NCBI GenBank assembly: GCA_958510825.1 | Contig: OY294049.1 | Span: 39,088,774 to 39,152,773, forward strand | Length of the DNA: 64,000 nt | Direction of reading: 5' to 3' | Source of the DNA: Brachypterus glaber | Taxonomy: Eukaryota > Arthropoda > Insecta > Coleoptera > Kateretidae | Notes under the pieces: generated by a model | Told to the model about the DNA's origin: nothing | Seen by the model: only the letters and a program-made list of their open reading frames with translations | Database searches by the model: none | Made by a program: the position numbers and the translations under genes | Shown here: positions 57,001-64,000 of the stretch, piece after piece | Layout of the letters: each line of letters starts with the position of its first letter | Numbering within the stretch: position 1 is the first letter of the stretch

Positions 57001-60000
57001 GGTGAAGTGATGCTCTGGAATATCAAAAATCCGGTCCAACCAGAAAGACACTATATATTCGAAAGTCCAATAACCGCGTTAAGTTTTTCAAAAAATAATC
57101 CCAACATTTTGGCGGTGGGGAACTATTTCGGCGAAATTAAACTAATAAACGTAACCAACAGAGAAATAAACATTTTGGCTGAATCTAGTATCACGGAAGC
57201 TCTGTCGCTGGATCCCGTTTGGCAAATCCATTTTTTCCCCAAGCCTAGCAGTGAATCTTTCGATGATTTTATATCCACCCATGACGATGGAAAGGTTCTA
57301 CTTTTCAAGACTACTGGCAGCAAGTATCTCAAGGTACAAGGTAGTACAACCATTGAGGTAGAGTGCCAGAGCGGCTCTGCCAGAGCCGTTAAAATTTCTT
57401 TTGCCGATTTTGATTATCGCATATATCTATCTCTCTCTAAAATTCCGTTCTAACGGTCTTGCGCACTTCGAAATACACAAAGATAGCCATTCGGTCAGAC
57501 AGAATTCCTGTTTCCCCACTCTAATTCATTGAAAAACACATGTGAACTAAATTTTAGGTTAGTTTAAAAACCAAAGTCGAAGTAACTGCGCAAACTCTAA
57601 TTTGCAAAACAAAGCTCCCTTGTCGGCACAGTTTGTCCACGCGCAGCCTGGTCGAATGGCACTCTCCCCTCTCTACCTCAAAGAGTACAACTTAATTTTT
57701 GGCCCTTAAAGTGTTAATTTCGACAAAAAAAAATTTTCAGTATCTAAACCAGGTCTGCATACTATTAGCTTATGCCTAGTAGGCATAGGCGTAACTAGAG
57801 TGGGACTTACGGGGGCTAAGATCCCCAAATTTTGTCAAGCCCTCCCCCAAATCAAACTATAAAAGTAAAATTACGCATATATTTTTTACATAAACATATA
57901 TGTAGGGGGCTTAAGCCCCCCAAATTTGGACCTGATTACGCCCCTGCTAGTAGATATATATCTCATACTAGATGTCGCCCAAATACGTATTACATTTTTT
58001 TTAATACCGCTGCTCATGGACAACAGTTGTGTGACAGGATTATTGTTGTGTGAAATTAGGGTACTAATTTATGAAAAAAGATAACAATATAAACTCAATT
58101 GACAACTTTTAAAGCACATGAACTCCTTCAGGCCGCACGGTTATCGTGCCTACAGACAGACAGACGGACGGACCGACAGAGCTATTTTATAACTTTTTTT
58201 ATATAAAATAGAGAAATTTTTAGTCCTGTAGCAATTGCCACATGTAGCAATATATTCGTTTCAGAGCCAACAAATAATGCGTGTTCCAAAAGCTGAAGGA
58301 AAACTAAAAGGCCTAGAGCACCTGAAACTGTGCACCAGTGGTAGCATTCCAATAGCAAGGAACGTAGGAGCTCTAATTTTCTGTCCAGATCCAAAAGATG
58401 AAACAATCTATTATATTGGTACTACTGACGGTGTAGTCCACGTTTGTTCGACTAATTATTTAAACCATCATCTTGACCTATTTTTGGCACATGAAGGACC
58501 TGTTACCCATATAGAATTTTCGCCGTTTTGCAGCAAATTGCTATTGACTTGTGGATGTGATATGTATACGAGGTTCTGGTGTGTAGATGGTAAAAAATAT
58601 TTTTATCCAATACATACAGATAATGAGACAATTACCATCTTTATTTTAAATAGATAAACTCAATAATAACCTACGCGTGGCTTTTACTTTATTGAATGGA
58701 TAATTATTTATTTTACCCACTCGACTGTCACTTGTCAAATTATTTTCTTGTAAATGTCATTAAAATTTTTTAATAAAAATGTGAATTTCTAAGCTATTTA
58801 TTGGATTTTGGGTAAACCGATATTGCCCTCTCGAAAATTAACCTGCTTGGCTAACGCCTCGTTAATTTTCTTATGGGCAATATCTTACTTTACCCACTAG
58901 TACCATAAATAACTATTTTTATTGATAATGTTGACGATCAAAAATATACACTAACAACTCCATCGGCAAGAAGGACCAAAATGCAATTTTCTTAAATACA
59001 TCCCTACTTTTAGGCCTTGCCGCACCAATTTACCAAGCCTGTGTGACCCTAAACACTCCCACCAGAGTAAGCTGGTCACCTACATATTCTACAGTTCTAG
59101 CTGCAATAAGAAGTAAAAATATCTACATCTGGGATGCCCAGAAGAAAAAAATACAATACCAATCTCTCACTATAAATCCGAAAGGTAACTATTATGATAA
59201 TTATAATTAGTTTTTATCTGCTTTTTTTTTAAGTTTCATAGAACCTCGATATTTCAACCGTGCTTAACAACTTATTGTACTTATTTAGGGTGGAAACACC
59301 CGTTATTAAAATCGACCGAAAAAATTTTTTCTACGACTGCTTTAGAATGTAAGCAAATACATACATACTTTTCAAACACAGAATGAATCTATTCTAGCTC
59401 TAGATACAGATTCCGTATAAAGTGTTAGAATGAGCACATGTAGTGCCATCTCTTGTTTATAAAAGTAAATAAAACTGTAGCAAAATTAGCAGAAATATAT
59501 ATATTTCACCATGAAATATTGGATAATTTAATACAATTTAAAGTTTTGCGTTAAAATTACATAAAGTTTATTAGTTTTTCTTCATTTGACCAGTTTTTTA
59601 TCAATTTAGTTCAAAAAATTAAAACTGCTCCATCTATTGTTAAATATTTAAACCTGATATCTGTCACAACAATCTGACATAACCTTCAATTTTTGCATTA
59701 TAATCTGTAAATATGTGCTAAAATTAAATAAAAATCTTTTTTAAGTACTGATTTGATAAAATTATTAAATAACATTAATTGCTTTATTTGAAAATATGTG
59801 TTTTGTTGTATTTACAATGTCGAGTCACAAAAAACATTGTTTTTAACCTTGTCCGCAGTTTAAAGCCATACAGTGTTTCATATTTGCAGTCGAAGAAAAA
59901 TATATATAGTCTACAACACGTATGGAATAGTCATTCCGCGCTCACGGGAGCGCCATATTCGCCTGCCGGCTCGTATGACAAACTTTCCGCTAGGTCCAAA

Positions 60001-62320
60001 CTTTCCGGAATATTGTCCATACTAGTTATAGAATATACTATTTTTTGCATTTTCGGGTTTAGAATGTCATGAAACGCCAAAAAAATATTCAAAAATATCC
60101 GTCTACAAATACAGGTCTGTCTGTAAACCTTATAACTATTTAACGGAATATCCGATTCAAAAAATTCTTTCGCCAAACGATTCAGGACCTTTGTTATTTG
60201 CGTCACATTAAATATGGTTAATCTTGGCGTAGGGCAAGGGGGGCAAAATGGACAAACATTTTTACCCAGATAAAAATAATGTTTAATTTTCTACAAAAAC
60301 ATATTCACTTGCAATTTTTGAAACCTCGTATCTCAAAAAATCAATTTTAGGTTTCTTGTACTAATTAACTCTGTCATGATGACTGGTAACATATGTTACG
60401 ACGATATATATCGTCGGCTAAGAGGTAAATTTACCTAAACCTATTTTTTTTTTCAAAATCTGTATTTTTACAGAATCGGATACAAAATTTCTTACACTAT
60501 GTTTCTGTTTAAAACTAATTTGTATTAAATCAATACCTACCGATAAAAAGAAAAAAACTAAATATTTTAGAGGTAAAATTACCTAAACCGATCATAAAAC
60601 TGTAAGGAAAGCACTCAAGTGTTTTAGCTAGACTTTTAGATAACATTAAATAAATAAATTTTCTCATCAGGCAGTAACATAATAGGGATACTTTTCAATT
60701 AAAACATGTACAGAAATTGATCAAATAAATATATTAGATATGATACAAAAGCGCCTGGAAATATAAGAAAATAAGTACACAATAAAATAAGATATAGAAA
60801 AATATTTATAAATATCATAATTTTAAACTAGATTCCATATCCTCTTATGTATGATCTTAGGTTTAGGTAAATTTACCTCTAAAATGTGTCATTTTTAGAA
60901 TGTCAAGTATCTATACCGATTTTTGTTGAATTTAAAATAAAATATTTAAGAATGAAATGATTTAAATACATTAACGAATTAAGTGCTCTTTAAGGTACCA
61001 AACAAATATTTATAGCAAGTATAAATCATCAACATAAATTTTAAAATCGTTTTTTACGTATCCTAAAAATTTTGAAAAAATCGAGATAGGTAAATTTAAC
61101 TCTTAGCCGACGACATACAAACTCCAATTAACTATTTCAGTTAGTTTATATACGTTACGCGGATATAACGTAACATACAGCCTGTTCCAGAACTCGCGTA
61201 CCGAAATTTGAGGGTATATTAAAAACCCTCTGGAAAATATGAAAAAAATTAAAAAAAAAATCTTCAATACTAATTAAAAAGGAAGCTATTTAATCTGACC
61301 AATCCTGTTGCTGATGTTAAATTACCTAAAAATTAGTTTTTCCCTACTTATTAGTAACTATGGTTGCATTTTAATGGTTGACTCGTACATTGTTTAAGAC
61401 TTTCAACTTTAGAATCTTTTTAGGTTATTATATTTTGACAAAAACCACAGAGGCTATCAAATAATCTATTTTTATAGGGTCACTCCATCCGGCGGTGGTT
61501 TTATGATAGCCGTCTTAGACGGCAGCAACAAACTGCCGCTGCAACTCCATTCAGCGTGCTGAATGTAGTGTTTTTTTTTATTAGAAACTTTAATTGATTT
61601 ACTGGCTATAAATTCTTAATACAAATTAATAAAATAAAAATACAATAACTGAATTTTATTTATTTATTTCAAAGTACAATAATTAAATTTGCTTCCATAG
61701 CTACAAATTCAACCTTTAATGGTAATTTATAATCAGCAACAGTATTGGTCCACTTAAAGCGTTCTTATTTTTGAATTGAACGAAGATGGATTTTTTTTGA
61801 AATTTTTTTCATATTTTCCAGAGGGTTTTTAATATACCCTCAAATTTCGGTACGCGAGTTCTGGAACAGGCTGTATAAACTAATAGACATTTTATTATAT
61901 TTTGATATATTTTTAAATTATTGATTAGATGTCAAATTTTGACACCTGTGGAATTTCAATCATAGGTAAACTAAAATTTCATTTATACTTGAATTGAATT
62001 TGATCTAATTATATAAACGTCCTCATTTTGCCAACCGTCTAGAAAGGGTACCCGTTTCAGATTTTTTAATTTTGTTAGGTTGCTACAACACCAATATGAT
62101 GTTTTCGAAGGATGGGAGATGTCTGGTGGTGGGAGATTTGGGAGGAAATGTCCATATGTTTGCTTTGGAAGATATGACTATTCCTTCGTTTTTCCAGGAA
62201 AATTTACTGTTTACTACTATTACCAAGAATTTGATCGACAATGTCGATGCTGTGGAAAAATTAAAGAAAGGACTGAAGAAGACTATCGTTAATTATACAG
62301 ATGTAGTGAAGGAAAATTAA
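48097..62320 (+). CDS. DNAI4: Dynein axonemal intermediate chain 4 (WDR78 type)
   Basis: Nine exons: 48097-48289, 49617-49746, 51514-51740, 52398-52604, 54472-54750, 56909-57333, 58265-58589, 59014-59184 and 62079-62320. All junctions are GT-AG and phases agree, giving 732 residues. The N-terminal half is the dynein intermediate-chain region: NETETFFVLDLPS in exon 3 (vertebrate DNAI4 has a similar TETDTIWLLDMPS), and WEMYDTY in exon 4. WD40 repeats run from about residue 345 (RAVSAMEWNPLNNDILAVAY, VMLWNIKNPVQPERHYIF, GPVTHIEFSPFCSKLLLTCG, SKNIYIWDA, RCLVVGDLGGNVHMFALEDM). DNAI4 helps assemble axonemal dyneins, including inner arm f, and acts in motile cilia; in insects that means sperm or chordotonal neurons. 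Exon 5's acceptor (TTTCTTTAAAG/CA) is weak but is the only one in phase. Human DNAI4 is somewhat longer (about 850). A possible alternative end lies at 60063-60211. Confidence 0.88.
48535..49275. mobile_element. Element with inverted arms made of short tandem repeats
   Basis: 48535-48665 repeats CTCTACTCCATAACATC-type 16-18-mers at least seven times. 49206-49275 has the inverted form GGAGTAGGGATGTTATGGAG. The ~540 bp between is AT-rich with an (ATT)n run at 48943-48960. It lies in DNAI4 intron 1. Confidence 0.7.
49790..49999. mobile_element. TTAACGTTA-family MITE, left end unclear
   Basis: Repeated TAACGTTAG motifs and the right end AATTTCTATTAGGG; in DNAI4 intron 2. Confidence 0.55.
50154..50800. 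mobile_element. Second copy of the minisatellite-bearing inverted-repeat element
   Basis: Reverse of 29914-30586: right part CAGTGCTGGATTCTTCTCATC-type text and the minisatellite (GGGAGGCGTTGGTTTACGTT units) at about 50310-50525. The left terminal repeat is shortened to ATTCGCTCACGCAGTAATGA. Confidence 0.8.
50950..51488. repeat. Dispersed repeat H, fullest copy
   Basis: Left TATTATATTATTCACAGCGC and right CTGTGAATAGTATATAATGG form inverted ends. It includes GTCCGTCTGTCTGTC and CGATAACTCAAGAACG. The conserved downstream text GCGTAGCATTACAT ends 26 bp before the exon 3 acceptor of DNAI4. Confidence 0.75.
52198..52397. mobile_element. TTAACGTTA-family fragment providing a splice acceptor
   Basis: GGTTAGAATTTAGTTGGGAA through CACTAATCTAATGTTTTGTT to GTACTTTTCTATTTTAG. 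In intact copies the last bases read GTACTTTTCTACCAGGG. The acceptor of DNAI4 exon 4 (52398) directly follows. Confidence 0.7.
52673..53734. mobile_element. Foldback element (~1 kb) with ~400-bp arms
   Basis: Ends GGACGTTCTTTGTCAAACGG (the left one interrupted by the hairpin at 52684-52762) and the mirror CCGTTTGACAAAGAACGTCC. Arms match through GGCGTTTTGG...AAATGGCGGCTGGAAACCAG and GGCGGATCCAAGATGGCGGC. The minus-strand reading frames inside it are by-products. Confidence 0.85.
52684..52762. mobile_element. Near-perfect 79-bp hairpin insertion
   Basis: TAGGGACACTAGATCTAGGT-CTTAAGTTAGCAAGGCG is exactly mirrored across a 5-nt ACAGA loop. Flanking CGTTCTTT (52676-52683 and 52763-52770) looks like an 8-bp target duplication. 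Confidence 0.85.
54836..55798 (+). pseudogene. 5'-truncated LINE, RT C-terminal part and 3' UTR
   Basis: A frame open from about 54839 to 55524 encodes the end of an RT of the same broad group as 3975-6908 (MKYLGVIIDNNLKWNYHTES, NALAESILRYCICIWGN, FYYGPKYYNIIPENIKTI), but it is a different family by sequence. The 3' UTR ends in ATTGAATTGAATT. The catalytic RT part is absent. It is inserted in DNAI4 intron 5 in sense orientation. Confidence 0.85.
55799..56908. other. Rest of DNAI4 intron 5, with a TTAACGTTA-family MITE
   Basis: A MITE copy spans about 56308-56506 (CTAACGTTGGATGAATGTGG to AAATTTCTACTAGG). The text around 56568-56640 recurs at 46480-46560. No exon is seen. Confidence 0.55.
57334..58264. 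other. DNAI4 intron 6
   Basis: Has an inverted GTAGGCGTAACTAG / GATTACGCCCCTGCTAG pair around 57787-57950 suggesting a small decayed element. No exon is supported. Confidence 0.45.
58601..58925 (-). repeat. Dispersed repeat F without the nested MITE (empty site)
   Basis: TTTTATCCAATACATACAGA-TAATGAGACAATTACC reads straight through the site that holds the 151-bp MITE at 38553. It starts 11 bp after the DNAI4 exon 7 donor. Confidence 0.85.
59325..60042. repeat. Dispersed repeat E, second copy
   Basis: TTTTTCTACGACTGCTTTAG to ACTAGTTATAGAATATACTA, about 90% like 24451-25152 by eye. It ends 20 bp before the candidate acceptor at 60062. Confidence 0.8.
60063..60211 (+). CDS. Candidate alternative 3'-terminal exon of DNAI4
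   Basis: After GGGTTTAG the frame that would continue exon 8 (phase 1) stays open for 49 codons (ECHETPKKYSKISVYKYRSV, then CKPYNYLTEYPIQKILSPND) and stops at 60209-60211. Using it would replace the last 80 residues, including the final WD40 blade. The normal exon 8 to exon 10 join (...NPK/GCYNTNMMF) is in phase and fits DNAI4, so this is alternative at best. It could also be a captured exon or chance. Confidence 0.35.
60411..61114. mobile_element. Inverted-repeat element with ends TCGTCGGCTAAGAGGTAAAT
   Basis: Left TCGTCGGCTAAGAGGTAAAT-TTACCT, right AGGTAAATTTAACTCTTAGC-CGACGA. Internal AGGTAAA-TTACCTAAACC repeats. In the last DNAI4 intron. Confidence 0.75.
61178..61873 (-). mobile_element. 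Non-autonomous mariner-type element, deletion derivative
   Basis: Same ends as 42272-43470, TA on both sides (61176-61177 and 61874-61875), 696 bp in opposite orientation. It lacks the whole transposase segment but retains both flanks, including the GC-rich GGCAGCAACAAACTGCCGCT palindrome. Confidence 0.88.
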
Positions 62321-62427
62321 GATATTTTTGATATTAAACCATTTTCAATCTCCAAAAGGTTGGAAACATAATTATTTTAATTGTAGGTCTTCTATTAGTT
62401 TATGTCAAGTTGTTTCGGACAACATAT

Positions 62428-62433
62428 AATAAA
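62428..62433 (+). promoter_or_regulatory. Poly(A) signal candidate of DNAI4
   Basis: AATAAA 108 bp after the stop codon, followed by an AT/T-rich stretch. Confidence 0.5.
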
Positions 62434-62750
62434 ACAGATAAATAAGTAAAATACTTTTTATTTTGTCCAGCAAATATAAATATAAAAAATATCAAATCAA
62501 ATGAAAACTATAATAACATTAATTAGATCTATAATGATAAAAATATTTTTTTTACACAACTTAATAAAAAAAGTTGATATACAAATATCAGTTCAGTTAA
62601 AAAATTTATAAATTTTTATCGTCTATAGTCCATAGTATAAAGAATGAACATAATAGAAAATTAACAATAAGAAAACAAATTAATCAATGGAGCTCTCTAC
62701 AACTAGAATTATGAAACAAACGACGTCTACCCTATCTCTATCTCATTTGT

Positions 62751-62838
62751 GCTACACTTTCCAGCCAACCAAACAAATACTGTATTTGTTTTTCATACAA
62801 CAAATACAGTATTTATTTGGTTGGCCGGAAAGTGTAGC
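62751..62838. repeat. Hairpin element GCTACACTTTCC...
   Basis: GCTACACTTTCCAGCCAACC-AAACAAATACTGTATTTGTT is mirrored nearly perfectly to AGTGTAGC. Between the convergent DNAI4 and WRN-exonuclease-like genes. Confidence 0.75.
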
Positions 62839-62941
62839 ACTGAGCGGCACGAACCAACATAGCTAATGTGAATCTGTAGAATAAGATAATTCTACTAAAA
62901 TTTAGATGGCGCCAGTAATTTCTTTAATAAAAATAATATAG

Positions 62942-63022
62942 TTACACTTTTCGCTCGGCCAAGTAAATATTGTATTTGTTCAACAAAGAACAAATACAGA
63001 ATTTGTTTGGTTGGGTGGAAGT
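62942..63022. repeat. Diverged second hairpin of the same type
   Basis: TTACACTTTTCGCTCGGCCA...TATTGTATTTGTT and CAAATACAGAATTTGTTTGG...; same layout as 62751-62838 but decayed. Confidence 0.6.
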
Positions 63023-63211
63023 GGGAGTGTATGTATGTCTTCTATCCTTTTTGGGTAGAACTTTTGTCCCTGTCTAATCTAACGGGAGAAATCGCCATTA
63101 AATAATTAATCCGATTAAATCTCAAAGAATTATTTAAATTAAAAAAAAATCAATATAAAAATTACAATGTCATACAGGTAACTTAATACTATCACAATAT
63201 CATACAAATAA

Positions 63212-64000
63212 TTATTCGTCCATATACTCATCTTCCTCCTTTTCCTCCTCCTTTTCCTCCTCCTTCTGCTCTTCCTCGTCTACTTCAGTTGGAGTACTTT
63301 CAGTTTCTGCTTTTTTGCCTTTACCTTTTTTCGTTTTAGTATTTTTGCTTTTGGGGTCCTCGTTTTTAGGATCATTTTCTTTCGCTTCGTTTTCAGCTGC
63401 TTTCAGTGCAGCCTTTTCTTTTAGTTTAAGATAAACCAACAAAGACGCCTAAAATAAAAATTAAATAGTGACATCTTGTCAAAAATTTTTAATTGAGTTG
63501 GGTATGTAAAAATAAATTAACGGCCCCAGGATTTACTTACATAGGCATCTTCTGCAGCATATACCTGTTGAGCCTTGGATAATGGTATAACATGCCACTG
63601 GCTTCTACGAATTTTCTTGTCCTTTTGAATACGCAATTCCAACTAAAAAAAAATTACTGCTAAAAAAAATACGTAAAAAAAATGGCATAAATTAAACCAA
63701 ATAGTTTTATCCCGTTTTTTTTTAACCCCACCCCTTAAAAACAAACCCAAACCCAGAACATTCGATAAGGAACTTAAACTCCATGCAGAGTTGATGTTCA
63801 GTTGTTTCTTTTTTTATGGTTGGTAGAATAAATTTAATTCCTCATGTTATCTTGTGTTGCGACGTTGTGTTGGACAGACGGATTTTTTTCTTTTGTTTCT
63901 AAATATATTTACCACATAGTTGACCAATTTTTCTAAGGACCACCGTTGCTTAACTGGTAAAGGAATAGAGTTTGCGTAAACTCCGACATCGATGCAGTTT
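63212..64000 (-). CDS. WRNexo: WRN-exonuclease-like 3'-5' exonuclease, C-terminal exons (partial gene)
   Basis: Minus strand exons 64000-63913 (runs off the window), 63642-63541 and 63448-63212, all phase 0 joins with GT-AG. The visible part reads NCIDVGVYANSIPLPVKQRW, SLEKLVNYV, IRRSQWHVIPLSKAQQVYAA, then EDAYASLLVYLKLKEK. The W..IPLS..Q..YAAEDAY signature is the Exo III motif of DEDDy exonucleases as in Werner-syndrome exonuclease and its insect stand-alone form WRNexo, which trims DNA 3' ends in repair. Catalytic Tyr and Asp are the YAAED residues; Exo I and II would be left out of view upstream. The C-terminal 70 residues are Lys/Glu-rich, ending in a run of EEEKEEEKEEDE, an apparently disordered tail. 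An EXD2-type exonuclease is the alternative. Confidence 0.78.

Noticed and set aside
57350..57453. Continuation of the DNAI4 exon 6 frame past 57333
   Set aside because: The frame stays open to 57453 but loses WD40 character, and the donor at 57334 gives an exact phase 0 join to the exon at 58265.
62080..62292. 70-codon frame overlapping the last DNAI4 exon
   Set aside because: Out-of-phase reading; the 62079-62320 frame continues the WD40 protein.
1..64000. tRNA or rRNA genes
   Set aside because: No cloverleaf with A/B boxes or rRNA core sequence was recognised by reading; a covariance-model scan would be needed to exclude a diverged tRNA or SINE.

Overview
This is an AT-rich, intron-rich, transposon-dense eukaryotic window, best read as an insect genome and possibly a beetle. 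The reasons are peritrophin-type chitin-binding genes, Drosophila-like host genes with GT-AG introns, an FP-domain ORF1 LINE, a Penelope-like element and very many small inverted-repeat elements. The order is an inference; no diagnostic marker is present.

Host genes from left to right: (1) the last exon of a ZFAND1-like AN1 zinc-finger protein, ending at 1430 (+); (2) an unrecognised six-exon gene of 349 codons, 9514-14400 (+); (3) an FBXL20/FBXL2-type F-box leucine-rich-repeat gene, 16800-26718 (+), ending in a CAAX-like box; (4) a secreted one-domain chitin-binding (CBM14/peritrophin-A) protein with an acidic tail, 33545-35605 (+); (5) a secreted two-CBM14 protein with a Thr-rich mucin-like linker, 40902-43612 (-), convergent to gene 4 and with the same exon layout; (6) the axonemal dynein intermediate chain DNAI4 (WDR78), nine exons, 48097-62320 (+); (7) the 3' part of a WRN-exonuclease-like DEDDy nuclease gene, 63212-64000 (-), running off the right edge and convergent with DNAI4.

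Most of the rest is mobile DNA. A two-ORF non-LTR retrotransposon (3201-7353) sits inside a larger inverted-repeat element (3164-9371) that also holds a third element. There is a Penelope-like 3' end with a GIY-YIG endonuclease (46960-47655) followed by a hammerhead-ribozyme-like motif, a second copy of that motif at 15213-15272 (-), and a decayed array of related motifs at 15700-16240. Two TA-flanked mariner-type elements occur (42272-43470 and 61178-61873), along with several foldback elements and about a dozen MITE copies, many ending in CCC...GGG with related termini. A recent ~1.33 kb tandem duplication lies at about 37.4-40.4 kb.

The most interesting structural pattern is that several unrelated repeat families abut host splice junctions: four begin 6-11 bp after a 5' splice site and three end within about 0-30 bp of a 3' splice site. 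One element end appears to form the splice acceptor of DNAI4 exon 4. No operon, CRISPR or prokaryotic defence system is present, and no tRNA or rRNA was recognised by eye. Exon boundaries were set by reading GT-AG sites and checking phase by hand; all identifications are by reading, with no database search.
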